A DNA stretch of 39,831 nt. It comes from an uncultured Paraburkholderia sp. (GTDB taxonomy: Bacteria > Pseudomonadota > Gammaproteobacteria > Burkholderiales > Burkholderiaceae). The position numbers and the translations under genes were made by a program. A model generated the notes under the pieces. That model was not told where the DNA came from and searched no databases. It was given only the letters and a program-made list of their open reading frames with translations. The stretch is from positions 1 through 39,831 of the forward strand of contig CALNWS010000043.1 in NCBI GenBank assembly GCA_940747215.1. The letters are read 5' to 3'. Shown one piece after another: positions 9,173 to 19,399 of the stretch (within the stretch, counting starts at the first letter, position 1; each line of letters opens with the position of its first letter).

Positions 9173-10237
9173 ATGATCGAAATTGACAAACTCGCCGCCG
9201 AACACATCATCGGGGCCACGCCCGTCTCGCCGAACGAAGAAGCATTCGAGCGCGCGCTGCGCCCGCGTCAGCTCGAAGAATATGTCGGGCAGGAAAAGGT
9301 GCGCGGTCAGCTCGAAATCTTCATCGAGGCGGCCAAGCGCCGCTCGGAATCGCTCGACCACGTTCTACTGTTCGGGCCGCCGGGTCTCGGCAAAACCACG
9401 CTCGCGCACATCATCGCGCGGGAAATGGGCGTGAATCTGCGGCAAACGTCGGGGCCGGTGCTGGAACGCGCCGGCGACCTCGCCGCGCTGCTCACCAATC
9501 TCGAAGCCAACGACGTGCTGTTCATCGACGAAATTCACCGGCTCTCGCCGGTCGTCGAAGAAATTCTGTACCCGGCGTTGGAGGATTATCAAATCGACAT
9601 CATGATCGGCGAAGGTCCGGCCGCGCGTAGCGTGAAGCTAGATCTGCAGCCGTTCACGCTGGTCGGCGCCACCACGCGCGCCGGCATGCTCACCAGTCCG
9701 CTGCGCGATCGTTTCAGCATCGTCGCGCGGCTCGAGTTTTATAATTCGGAAGAACTGGCGCGCATCGTCACGCGCTCGGCTGCGTTGCTGAATGCGCAGA
9801 TCCATCCGGACGGCGCGTTCGAAATCGCCAAGCGCGCACGCGGCACGCCGCGTATCGCGAACCGTCTGCTGCGCCGCGTACGCGATTACGCCGAAGTGAA
9901 AGCGGACGGCAACATCACCGCTCAGGTGGCCGACGCGGCGCTGCACATGCTCGACGTAGACGCGGTGGGCTTCGACCTGATGGACCGCAAGCTCCTCGAA
10001 GCGATCCTGCACAAGTTCGACGGCGGTCCGGTCGGTGTCGACAATCTCGCGGCCGCTATTGGCGAAGAACGCGACACGATCGAAGACGTGCTGGAGCCAT
10101 ATCTGATCCAGCAAGGCTTCCTTCAGCGCACGCCGCGTGGCCGCGTCGCCACACTGCTCACCTATCGGCACTTCGGGCTCGCCGCGCTGGATGCGTCGAG
10201 CGCGCTGCCGGGTTTGTGGGATCTGGCTTCGAGCTAA
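9173..10237 (+). CDS. ruvB: Holliday junction branch migration ATPase RuvB
   Basis: The hexameric AAA+ motor that drives branch migration with RuvA. The 354-residue product contains the arginine-rich entry [19 protein letters not shown], Walker [10 protein letters not shown], Walker [12 protein letters not shown], sensor 1 GATTRAG, the arginine-finger region LTSPLRDRF, and the C-terminal winged helix with [22 protein letters not shown]. The ATG at 9173 is the family start; the frame is open upstream but without similarity. A strong terminator follows. Intact. Confidence 0.97.
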   Translation: MIEIDKLAAEHIIGATPVSPNEEAFERALRPRQLEEYVGQEKVRGQLEIFIEAAKRRSESLDHVLLFGPPGLGKTTLAHIIAREMGVNLRQTSGPVLERAGDLAALLTNLEANDVLFIDEIHRLSPVVEEILYPALEDYQIDIMIGEGPAARSVKLDLQPFTLVGATTRAGMLTSPLRDRFSIVARLEFYNSEELARIVTRSAALLNAQIHPDGAFEIAKRARGTPRIANRLLRRVRDYAEVKADGNITAQVADAALHMLDVDAVGFDLMDRKLLEAILHKFDGGPVGVDNLAAAIGEERDTIEDVLEPYLIQQGFLQRTPRGRVATLLTYRHFGLAALDASSALPGLWDLASS

Positions 10238-10259
10238 GCGAAGCTGTTCACGCGTAATG

Positions 10260-10290
10260 AAAAGGCCGGCAGAATCCGGCCTTTTTCTTT
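10260..10290 (+). terminator. Rho-independent terminator after ruvB
   Basis: A 10-bp stem (AAAAGGCCGG with CCGGCCTTTT) around the loop CAGAAT, followed by TTCTTTTTC. The A/T-rich base of the stem makes it plausible in both directions, so it may also serve the convergent histidine phosphatase pseudogene. Confidence 0.92.
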
Positions 10291-10327
10291 TTCAACGTTG
10301 TTAAGCGGCCCCGCGAGCGGTCGCTAA

Positions 10328-10935
10328 TCAACGCCCGGGTTCGGGCACCTTCCTGAAGTTGTTGTCAGCGCCCGGTGCGTCGAGATGCGACACGTCGGCC
10401 CACGAAACAATCGTCGCTTCGCTCGCGTCGTCCGCGTAATCGACCACGTTGATGCTCGTATTGAGCAGCGCGTAATCGCGCGGCGCGTCGAGCGACAGGC
10501 GGCCCGCGAAGCGGCGCACGCAATCCAGCACACCGCCGTGCGCGACGCATGCAATGCGACCGCCGCGATGCGCGGCCACTAGCGGCTCGATGGCGTGCAG
10601 CACGCGATGATAGAAGACGCGTTGCGACTCGCCGTCAGGCGGCGCGAAACCCGGATCGCTGGTTTGCCAATGTGCGTATTCGTCGGGAAAACGCACGGCA
10701 ATCTCGTCGCTGTCGTGGCCCTAGAACGCGCCGTATGAGCGCTCGCGCAAACCTTCGCTCAGTTGCAGCGTCAGGCTGAGGGCGTCGGCCGTGGGTTGGG
10801 CGGTTTGCGGCGCGCGAGGCGTTGCGCCTACTCGAGGCCGGTTGTTGCGAGCGGAATGTCGATGTGACCTTGAATGCGCTTGATGCGATTCCAGTCAGTT
10901 TCGCCGTGACAGATGAACAGGATCTGGGTGGTCAT
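10328..10935 (-). pseudogene. Histidine phosphatase (phosphoglycerate mutase-like) with amber codons
   Basis: The minus-strand gene starts MTTQILFICHGETDWNRIKRIQGHIDIPL. The catalytic motif RHGE reads CHGE: arginine has become cysteine, a single CGT-to-TGT change. TAG interrupts GLE-stop-AQRLA at 10828-10830 and YGAF-stop-GHDSDE at 10721-10723; relatives have glutamine at both places (CAG to TAG). Between the two stops some 20-30 residues with the conserved SDLxRAxQT segment are deleted with a frame change. The C-terminal half up to VAHGGVLDCV and WADVSHLDAP is open. Four separate lesions make it clearly dead. Confidence 0.92.
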
Positions 10936-11020
10936 GAGGAGAGATTGAGCGTATGCGATCCACGAACGACGCTCCCCAGAGTAAGGTAGCGGAGCGCGTG
11001 AGGTGTAGTAGTGAAGCGGG

Positions 11021-11142
11021 TCAGCGGAGGTCGGCCGGCATTTTCCGGGGAAGCAACGCGTCATGGTTGTCGACGGTCTTGGCCAGAGGCAGGCGCTGGA
11101 ACAGCCAGGTGAGGTACCGGTAAGGATCGTCATCTGCTGCTT
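11021..11142 (-). mobile_element. Remnant of IS66-family transposase C-terminus
   Basis: About 38 codons on the minus strand read DDDPYRYLTWLFQRLPLAKTV followed by ALLPRKMPADLR and a stop at 11021-11023. This is the characteristic C-terminal end of IS66-type TnpC. An in-frame stop lies directly upstream of the segment, and no further transposase sequence or terminal repeat was recognised. The flanks 10936-11020 and 11143-11192 show no gene. It marks an old insertion between the dead phosphatase and the dead DUF3857 gene. Confidence 0.65.
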
Positions 11143-11192
11143 AGACACGTAGAGCGGCTGCAGGCGCTGCTTACGCAACTCGGCGAAAGCGA

Positions 11193-13129
11193 TTGAGCTT
11201 GGCGTTGCTCCGAACCGGCCGACGTGGCGGGCGCGGCAGACTTGCGGCATTCGTTCTTGACGCCGTGCTCGCGCAACAGATCGCACAGCAACCCGCGCAC
11301 GCCGACGAAGCCGATACGTCGTCTACACTACCTAACGACGTCGCGCCATCGACGATGCAAAGCGACGTCCACGTCTTTACGATCCAGAAAGACGGCTCGA
11401 TCGAAGAGCACGACGACACGGTGATGCGTGCCAACACCACGAGCGGCGTCGACGATATCGCGCAGCGCTACGTGTGGTTCAACAAGGACATCGAGCAGGT
11501 GCAACTGCTCGCGGCCGAAACGATCGACCCCGACGGCACCGCTCACGCAGTCAGCCCTGAAGCGATTCGCGACGTGCAGGAACCGCGCTCGGCAGGCGCA
11601 CCAAGTTTTGAGGACGGCGTATTGCACACGGTGATTTTCCCCGGCGTGGCGCCGGGCTCGCGTGTGCATTCGGCGTTTCGCAAAACGCGTTCGAAGCCGC
11701 TGCAAGCGGGCACGTTTGCCTACCTCGTCGAACCGACGCTCGAACCGGTGGAACTGCAGCGTCTCATCTTCGATCTTCCCGCCAACGTGCCGTTCTACGC
11801 CGACGCGCGCGCGGTTATGTCGCGCTGCCGCCCGTCACGGCGAACGGGCGTACGCGCTACGAGTTCGACTACAAACACGGTCCGTATCCACGGCTCGAAG
11901 CGGGCGCGGTCGGCTATGCGAACTGGGGCGACCGGCTGATGGTGTCGACGGTGCCCGATTTCGCGACCTTTGCCGCGCGCTATCGCGGGCCGTCCACGGA
12001 CACGACCGTCGGCGATCCGGCCATCGTGCAGCTTGCTGCGCGCGGCCTGACGGCGAACGCCGACGATCCGCGCGAGAAAGCCCGCATCCTGTACGACTGG
12101 ATGCGCCTGAATATCCGCTACGTGGCGCTCTTTCTCGGCGAGACGGCCGCGATTCCGCACAAGGCGGCCGACATCCTGCGTAACCGTTACGGCGACTGCA
12201 AGGACTACGTTGCGCTCTATGGCGCGTTGCTCTCGGCGGTCGGCATTCGCAGCGAGGCCGTGCTGCTCAATCTCGGGCCGTACTATAGCTTGCCGGGCGT
12301 GTCCGGTACGGGGTGAGCGCGATCAATCACGCGATCCTGTGGATACCCGAGTTGTCCACGTTTGCGGACACCACTGTGGGCGGCATGAGTTTCGGCACGC
12401 TGCCGCCGAACGTGATGGATCGTCCAGTGCTGCTCGTCGACGAAGGCTTGCTGTCGCGCACGTCCGCCACGCAGCCGCGCGAGCGCACGGCGCGCGTGCA
12501 GATCGATGTCGATGCAAACGGCACGGTGAACTACGCCTATCGCGTGGAAGATGCGGGCTATCCGGCTGAACTGGAGCGCAACACGTTCCGGCGCGCGACG
12601 CGTCAGCGCGCGCAGCAGAGCGCGGCGAACCGTCTGTTGCTGACCGGCCTGCACGGCACCGCGCAACTGCGCACCGGCGACGTAAGCGCGACGGACGGCC
12701 CGTTTGCGACGTCGATGCAGGGCAAGGTGGAGCACTTCGTCTGGCGTGACGGCACGACGGCCGTACCCGCTCTGACGAGCCTTGCAGGCGGCATGAGTTC
12801 GCAGATGCAGGCGTGGCTCGCGGAGCCCGCGAGAACGCAGCCGTGGGCCTGCCGGCAGCGAATTCGATGAAACGCTGGAAATGACGTTGCCCGCTTTCGC
12901 GCGCGTGACCGATCTGCCGGCCGACACGAGCGTGAACGACCACTTCATTGCATTCACGTCGCGCTACGTGTTCGATCCGGCGACCCGCACGTTGCAGGTG
13001 AGGCAGCACCTGCATGCCGCCTTCGGCCATCAGATGTATTCCGCCGACGAATTCAACGGCATGAAGGACGACCTCACGCGCATCGAGCGCGACCTCGACG
13101 CCGAGCTGGTGCTGAAGGCGTCGAAGTAG
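11193..13129 (+). pseudogene. DUF3857 / transglutaminase-like protein, several frameshifts
   Basis: The pieces assemble to a typical large exported protein: a DUF3857 domain (VHVFTIQKDGSIEEHDDTVMRANT through QRLIFDLPANVPFY), a transglutaminase core with KARILYDWMRLNIRYVALFLG and RNRYGDCKDYVALYGALLSAVGIRSEAVLLN, whose cysteine in GDCKD is the expected catalytic one, and a C-terminal beta-rich part ending LDAELVLKASK. The frame changes near 11815, again near 12310 after SLPGVSG, and near 12845 (VGLPAANS-type segment). The N-terminal signal peptide region is also scrambled. Its substrate is unknown. It converges on, and slightly overlaps, the livK pseudogene. Confidence 0.85.
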
Positions 13130-14235
13130 CTCTGCACGCTTTCGAATTTACGTCCCGCGCTCTTGGTGACGATCGACACCCACGCGCCGTTCTTCACCTG
13201 ATAGAGCGTCGACGAACCGCTCTTCAGCGCGCCGCCGGTACTGTCGAACGAAATCTTGCCGGTGACGCCGTCGAAATCGATCGCCTTCAGCGTGGGACGA
13301 TACTGCGCAGGCGAGGTGGATTTGGTCTGCTGCATCGCCTTGATCGCGGCCCATGCGCCGTCATAGCCAAACGGCGCATAGGAGAGGATGTCACGCCGAA
13401 GCACTTCTTGAACTTCGCCGAGAAGTCCTTGCCGCCCGGCAGTTAGTTGCGCGAGCGGCCGGCCGTATTCCTAGGCCATCACACCTTCGGCCGAATCGCC
13501 CGCGAGCTTGATGAATTCCTCGTCCATCACGCCGCCGCCCACGAGTTGCGCGTTCAGGCCGAGCTGTTTCATGCGCTTGGCGAAACCGGCCGCCTGCGTG
13601 TCGAGTCCGCCGAAGAAAACGAGGTCGGCGTTGATCGATTTGATCTTAGTGATCTGCGTGCTGAAGTCCACGGCCTTGTTGTCCGTGTACTCGCGCGTGA
13701 TGATCTTGCCGCCGTGCGCCTTCACCGCTTTCTCGAACTCGTCGGCTTCGCCCTGACCGAAGGCGGTGCGGTCGTCGATGATCGCGATGCGCTTCGCCTT
13801 CGTCACTTCCACCGCGTAGACACCCGCGTTCCCGGCATTCTGCGCGTCTGTGGAAATCACCATGAAAGTGTTCGCGAAGCCGCGTCCGGTAATCACGGGA
13901 TTCGTCGCGGCCGGGTCGATCACGGGAATGCCCGCGCTTTCATATACCTGCGAGGCGGGAATCGTCGTGCCCGAATTGAAGTGGCTGACCACTGCCGCGA
14001 CGCCCGCGTCCACGAGCTTCTGCGCGGCCTGCACGCTGATGCGCGGACGGCCAGACCATCCTCGGCGACGATCTGGAAGTGCGCCACCTTGTCACCGATC
14101 TTGATCTTCTGCGCGTTGGCTTCTTCGAGCGCGAGCTGCACGCCGTTTTGCAGGTCCTTGCCGTAGCCTGCGTTCGCGCCGGTCAGCGGCGCGGCGAAGC
14201 CGATCCGCGTCGGCGCGCGCTGCGCCGCGATCTGC
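13130..14235 (-). pseudogene. LivK-type branched-chain amino acid ABC substrate-binding protein
   Basis: A type I periplasmic binding protein read on the minus strand: APTRIGFAAPLTGANAGYG at the mature N-terminus, QLALEEANAQKIKIGDK, then after a frameshift near 14050 AAQKLVDAGVAAVVSHFNSG and AGIPVIDPAATNP, and AIIDDRTAFGQGEADEF. TAG at 13471-13473 falls in GVMA-stop-EYGRPLAQL where tryptophan is usual (TGG to TAG). Around 13400-13450 a 4-nt duplication and a later compensating loss scramble about 18 residues, then the frame recovers at DILSYAPFGYDGAWAAIKAM. The signal peptide is missing, and no proper stop follows SIVTKS: the frame runs on into the opposite strand of the DUF3857 gene. Confidence 0.88.
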
Positions 14236-14239
14236 AGAA

Positions 14240-14425
14240 CAGCACGGACTCTTTCCCTGACGACGTCGTGGAATTGCAGCGTTATTTCGCCGACCTCCCG
14301 TGCCTGGTCAGCGGATTCGCGCCATACCCGGCGCGGGTCTGCACGTGCCGCTGTGGCTGATCGGCTTGCCGCTCTTCAGCGCGCAGATGGCTGCGGCGCT
14401 CGGCCTGCCGTTCGCATGCGCCGGC
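14240..14425 (+). pseudogene. Internal fragment of luciferase-like flavin monooxygenase
   Basis: On the plus strand TDSFPDDVVELQRYFAD, then after a one-step frame change VPGQRIRAIPGAGLHVPLWLIG and PLFSAQMAAALGLPFA, match the middle of an LLM-class flavin-dependent oxidoreductase. These enzymes are about 330 residues; only about 60 remain. Both ends stop abruptly: the left at the truncated livK, the right at the truncated alpha/beta hydrolase on the opposite strand. It is a deletion remnant between two large excisions. The family is recognised from memory of the conserved block, not from a search. Confidence 0.6.
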
Positions 14426-14698
14426 TTGATGTCCATGTACGCCATATGCAAGGCCACGCTTTGCGAACTGAACTCGTATTGCTCGACCAGAACCGGATAA
14501 TTGAAGCCTTGCAACTCGGGACCGTACGCGCAGGACCGGCGTTGTCGGAATCGGCGGCCGCGTTTGCCGCATTTGCGGAGACTGCGCCGAGGTGGCGGAA
14601 GCGGCAACCGGCACGTTGGAGTCGACGGAAGCAGTGCAAGCACCGGCAAGCGCGCAGCCGCTCAGGATGACGGACAGGAGATGGCGATGGAGAGTCAT
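14410..14698 (-). pseudogene. N-terminal fragment of an alpha/beta hydrolase
   Basis: From an ATG at 14698 on the minus strand the peptide begins MTLHRHLLSVILSGCALAGACTAS, a lipoprotein signal peptide with a lipobox-like cysteine. After frame changes near 14560 it continues YGPELQGFNYPVLVEQYEFSSQ and ALHMAYMDIKPAHANGR, the strand that precedes the oxyanion-hole HGKNF motif in a hydrolase group common in Burkholderia. The sequence then stops at the junction with the monooxygenase fragment, so the nucleophile, acid and histidine are all absent. Confidence 0.65.
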
Positions 14699-15196
14699 CG
14701 ATAGATGGGCAAGGAGAGGATCATGGGAAGAAACCACGAACGAACTAGAACGGCACGCAGGCACATCGCCCCAGCCAGGAACGTCCGATTCTAAGATGTG
14801 CAGCCGAAGCGCGCTGCGAGTCGCACAGTCGATACACCCGCTGCAATCCCACACTGCGGGCAGGCAGAATAAATCGTGACCAGCCCTCAACCGACTAAAG
14901 CAAGTCATCTCCGGCACTGCTCATGTGCCACCCCGTTTGGGCATGCATATTTGCGCAACTCCCTGACTTCCTGTGTGTCGTGCCGCACTGAGCAAAGCCG
15001 CTCAAGCCCGGATCGTGAACAAAGATGCGGCCTGTGCATGCGCATACGCGTCGCACCCATGTCATATTATTCGTGCAAAGCAATTCGGTGCTAGAAAGAA
15101 CTACCCGTCAGACGGATTCACACCCGCTTGGCACGACGAACGATCAGTGGAGAAGAACGCAGCAAACAATTCCGGACATACTAACCAGCAACTGAC
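14699..15196. other. Intergenic stretch without recognised gene
   Basis: About 500 bp between the hydrolase fragment and glgC. Short frames exist, but none shows family similarity, a ribosome binding site with good spacing or sustained codon bias. It can hold the former glgC promoter. No convincing terminator was seen. Confidence 0.6.
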
Positions 15197-16484
15197 ATGG
15201 ACACTCCGGCACGGTTGAACGATCTGCAACGCACCACCCTCGCCATCGTCCTCGCGGGCAGACGGGGCACGCGGCTCGAGCCGCTCACCAACAAACGCGT
15301 GAAACCAGCGGTGCATTTCGGCGGCAAATACCGGATCATCGACTTCGCATTGTCCAACTGTCTGAATTCCGGCATTCGCCGCATCGCAGTGGTGACGCAG
15401 TCGCAGTACAAGACGCACTCGCTGTTGCGCCACCTGCAGCGCGGCTGGAGTTTCCTGCGCGGTGAATTCGGCGAGTTCATCGACCTTTGGCCCGCGCAGC
15501 AGCGCGTGGAAGGCGCCCATTGGTATCGCAGCACCGCGGACGCGGTGTTCCAGAACCTCGACATCATCCGCTCCATCCGGCCGAAGTACGTGATCGTGCT
15601 GGCGGGCGACCATATCTACAAGCAGGACTACACGCGCATGATCCAGGACCACGCCGAGAGCGGCGCGGACTGCACGGTCGGCTGCATCGAAGTGCCGCGA
15701 ATGGACGCGGTCGCCTTCGGCGTGATGCGCGTGGACGAAAACCGGCGCGTGACGGGCTTCGTCGAAAAGCCGGCTGATCCGTCCTGCATTCCCGGCCGCC
15801 CCGATACGGGCGCTGGCTAGCATGGGCATCTACGTGTTCAACGCCGATTATCTGTATTCGCTGCTCGAGGAGAATATTTCGTCCGTGGACACGGACCACG
15901 ACTTCGGCAAGGACATCCTGCCGCGCGTGGTCATGCAGGGCACGGCGATCGCGCATTCGTTCAGCATGTCGTGCGTGTCGTCGGATCCGAACGTGGAGCC
16001 GTACTGGCGCGACGTCGGTACGATCGACGCCTACTGGGCCGCGAACCTCGACCTCGCTTCCACGATCCCGACGCTCGACCTCTACGACCACACCTGGCCG
16101 ATCTGGACGTATCAGGAACAGTTGCCGCCCGCCAAGTTCGTGCGCGACATGAAAGGTCTGCAAGGCTCGGGCAATAACCTGATCGTGTGCGACCTGATCG
16201 TGTGCGGCGGCTGCGTAATCTCGGGCTCGCAGATATCGCGCTCGGTGTTGTCGTCGAACGTCAAGGTGAGTTCGTTCTGTAACATCGTTGAGGCAGTCTT
16301 GTTGCCGCAGGTCACGGTCGGCTCAAGTTGCCGGCTGCAGAAGGTCGTGATCGACCGCGGCTGCACGATACCGGACGGCACCGTGATCGGCGAGGACCCG
16401 GTGGCCGACGCGGAGCGCTTCTACCGGACCGATGACGGCGTGGTGCTGGTCACGCCCGAGGCACGGGAGAAGGCGGCGAAGTAG
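15197..16484 (+). pseudogene. glgC: Glucose-1-phosphate adenylyltransferase, frameshifted
   Basis: The enzyme makes ADP-glucose for glycogen. The first part (15197-15820) reads [21 protein letters not shown] and then RRGTRL where GGRGTRL is conserved, so a glycine of the nucleotide-binding loop is arginine. [23 protein letters not shown], the substrate loop LAGDHIYK and FVEKPADP follow. Near 15808 a frame change leads to GAG-stop; the next frame continues at once with [15 protein letters not shown] and runs complete to the left-handed beta-helix C-terminus (ending 16484). VVTQSQYK has two extra residues where relatives have VVTQYK. The frameshift sits between the catalytic domain and its C-terminal end. 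Confidence 0.9.
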
Positions 16485-16599
16485 CGCCGCGTGAACGGGC
16501 GGCACGTAACCCGGCACCGCCCCGCCCGGCTAAAAAGTGTTTGAACAGCCGGGCTGCCAAACGTATTGAATAACCCTCAACCGGACCGAGACGGAGCCT

Positions 16600-18052
16600 A
16601 TGACGATTCGCGCCCTGCACGTCGCAAGCGAGCTGTATCCCCTTCTCAAAACGGGCGGTCTCGCCGACGTCGCGGGTGCGCTGCCACCCGCACTGATCGA
16701 GCGTGGCGCGGACGTCCGCGTGCTGTTGCCGGGCTTCCCGGCCGTGGTTGCCGGTCTCACCGACATCAAGCCGGTCGCGCAACTGGAACGCCGCTTCGAC
16801 ACGCCCGGCGTCGTGCTGGAACGGGGCACGCTGCCGCCGAACGGGCTCGTCGTCTATCTGATCCGCGCGAACACGCTCTACGACCGGCCGGGCAATCCTT
16901 ATCTGAACGACAAACACGTGCCGTACGGCGACAACGCCCAGCGTTTCGCGCTGCTCGGCTGGGTCGCGGCGCAACTCGCGTAGCAACTCGACCCGGCGTG
17001 GTCGCCGCAAATCGTCCACGCGCACGACTGGTACGCAGGCCTCGCGCCCGCCTATCTGAAAGCCGCCGAGCGCCAGTTGGGGCGGCCACTTGCGCGCAGC
17101 ATCTTCACGGTGCACAACCTCGCCTATCAGGGTGTGTTTCTGGCGCACCAGTTCGGCCAGCTCGGCCTGCCCGACGACTTCTTCAGCATGTACGGCATCG
17201 AGTTCTACGGACAGCTTTCGTTTCTCAAGGCCGGCCTCTACTACAGCGACAGCGACCGCATCACCACTGTCAGCCCAACCTACGCGCGCGAGATCCAGAC
17301 GCTCGCCCAGGGCGGCGGACTCGACGCACTCCTGCGCCACCGCTCGCACGATCTGAGCGGCATCCTGAACGGCGTCGATTACTCCGTGTGGAATCCCGCC
17401 AACGACGCGTTACTCGAGAATCACTACACGGTCACGCGAATCGCCGGCAAGATCGCCTGCAAGGAAGCACTGCAAAAGCGCCTCGGCCTCGCGCAGAAGA
17501 GCGACGCGCTGCTGTTCGGCGTGGTCAGCCGGCTCACCGAGCAGAAGGGTCTCGACCTGCTGCTCGAAGCGGTGCCGAAAATCGTCAAACGCGGCGGACA
17601 ACTCGTCGTCTTCGGCACCGGCGACCCGGCGCTCGAAAACGGCCTGAAGCGCGCGGCGCAGGCGCATCCCCAATCGGTCGCGGTGGAACTCGGTTTCGAC
17701 GAAATGCTCGCGCATACCATCGTCGCGCTTCGAGCCTTGCGGGCTCACACAGCTCTACGCGCTGGCCTATGGCTCGCTGCCGCTCGTGCACAGCGTCAGC
17801 GGTCTCGCCGACACGGTCGTGGACGCGTCGCTCGAAAATCTCGGGGACGACCTCGCCACGGGTTTCGTGTTCGAGCGCTTCGAGCTGAATGGCATCGGCG
17901 CCGCGATCCGCCGGGCGTTCGCGCTCTACGGCTGGCGCACCGACTGGAAAGCCATGCAGCGGCGCGCGATGCGCCAGGACTTCGGCTGGGGCGCATCTGC
18001 CGAGCGCTATCTGGCGCTCTACCGCGAACTGGTCCGAAGAACGGCGAGATGA
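16600..18052 (+). pseudogene. glgA: Glycogen synthase, amber codon and deletion
   Basis: ADP-glucose-dependent glycogen synthase (GT5). The start carries the ADP-glucose loop LYPLLKTGGLADVAGALP. TAG at 16981-16983 interrupts AAQLA-stop-QLDPAW, where glutamine is expected. The same frame continues with IVHAHDWYAGLAPAYLKAA and AYQGVFLAHQFGQLGLP, then NGVDYSVWNP, SRLTEQKGLDLLLEAVP and VFGTGDP. Near 17732 about ten residues (the usual GSDxxLVPSR) are deleted with a frame change, and the next frame continues [33 protein letters not shown] to the end at 18052. A 6-nt duplication at 17245-17256 gives YYSDSDR for YYSDR. Both glycogen genes are thus dead. Confidence 0.92.
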
Positions 18053-18359
18053 CGCAGTGCACGTCGAAGCGGGCACCGCGTCCAGCGCGACGTGTCTGCA
18101 TAGCGCTATTCCGTTGTGCGCCGCCCACGCGTTTGATGGTTCGACGCAACAACACGGGGCCGGATTAACTCGCGCGCGGCAAACTCATAGGTAAACTCAT
18201 GTATTGTTTCCAGATAATGTAGACCCGCATTTTTCTTGTATGGCTTGAAGCATTGCCCACCGGACAAATCGTCCGGCCGCCGCCAGACCTTCGTTGAACC
18301 GTTCGCGGCGCCTTCTCCCCGTTCCCCTATCGCGCATGAGCGCTTGCGCGGGCCAGACT
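18053..18359. other. Gap between glgA and pdxY, no recognised gene
   Basis: About 300 bp with no convincing coding sequence. It should hold the promoter of pdxY; no clear -35/-10 pair was identified. No Shine-Dalgarno stands at the usual distance before the pdxY ATG. Confidence 0.5.
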
Positions 18360-19226
18360 ATGACGAAGAACGTATTGAGCATCCAGTCACATGTCGTTTT
18401 TGGGCACGCCGGTAACAGCGCGGCCGTGTTTCCCATGCAACGCCTCGGCGTCAACGTGTGGCCGCTCAATACCGTGCAGTTTTCGAATCACACGCAGTAC
18501 GGCCACTGGACCGGCAGCGCGATCGACGCCATGCAGATGGAAGAACTCGTCGACGGCATCGGCGCGATCGGCATGCTGCCGCGCTGCGACGCGGTGCTCT
18601 CCGGCTATCTCGGCACGCTGAAACAGGCGGAGTCGGTGCTGGAAATCGTGGCGTCGGTGAAGGCCGCGAATCCGTGCGCTTGGTACTTCTGCGATCCGGT
18701 AATGGGCGCGGCGAGCGGTTGTAAGGTCGAGCCCGGCATCCAGGAGTTTCTGGTGCGCACCATGCCCGAGAAAGCCGACGCGATGGCGCCGAATCACACT
18801 GAATTGCAATTGCTCGTGGGCCGCGAGATCGAAACGCTGGAAGAAGCGGTGATCGCGTGCCGCGAAATCATCGCGCGCGGGCCGAAGCTCGTACTCGTCA
18901 AACATCTGCTCGACCGCAACAGTCCCGCCGACCGTTTCAACATGCTCGTCGTCACCGAACGCGAAGGATGGATGGGCCAGCGCCCGCTCTACCCGTTCGC
19001 GCGTCAGCCTGTCGGCATCGGCGACCTGACGAGCGCGGTGTTCGTCGCGCGTACGCTGCTAGGCGACTCGATCCGCGCAGCCTTCGAACATACGCTCGCC
19101 GCCGTCAACGCAGTCGTCAAAGCCACGTGGCAAGCGGGCCGATATGAGCTCGAACTCGTGCCCGCGCAGAACGACATCGCGCAGCCGCGCGAGTGGTTCG
19201 ATGCGTGGGTCGCGGATTCCGCCTGA
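18360..19226 (+). CDS. pdxY: Pyridoxal kinase PdxY
   Basis: A ribokinase-family salvage enzyme that phosphorylates pyridoxal to PLP. The 288-residue product (E. coli PdxY is 287) starts [30 protein letters not shown], contains [48 protein letters not shown], and the anion-hole motif [11 protein letters not shown] with the catalytic Asp. An open frame continues upstream to 18294, but the ATG at 18360 gives the family start. The enzyme is intact although both neighbouring regions are decayed. PLP is the cofactor of the aminotransferase AstC encoded downstream. Confidence 0.95.
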   Translation: MTKNVLSIQSHVVFGHAGNSAAVFPMQRLGVNVWPLNTVQFSNHTQYGHWTGSAIDAMQMEELVDGIGAIGMLPRCDAVLSGYLGTLKQAESVLEIVASVKAANPCAWYFCDPVMGAASGCKVEPGIQEFLVRTMPEKADAMAPNHTELQLLVGREIETLEEAVIACREIIARGPKLVLVKHLLDRNSPADRFNMLVVTEREGWMGQRPLYPFARQPVGIGDLTSAVFVARTLLGDSIRAAFEHTLAAVNAVVKATWQAGRYELELVPAQNDIAQPREWFDAWVADSA

Positions 19227-19399
19227 CCAGACCTGACCGAGCCTGACTTTCACGGCCCGTCCCTGCATGTCCTCGACGTATTTTTCCCTGTGAACTCTAG
19301 CTGTCAGCCGGGCGTCCTATAATGCGTGCCGCGCGAGCCGGGCTTCGTCCAGGTCGCGCCGCATTTTCAAGCATCCGGCATACAGCAGACGAGGTACAG

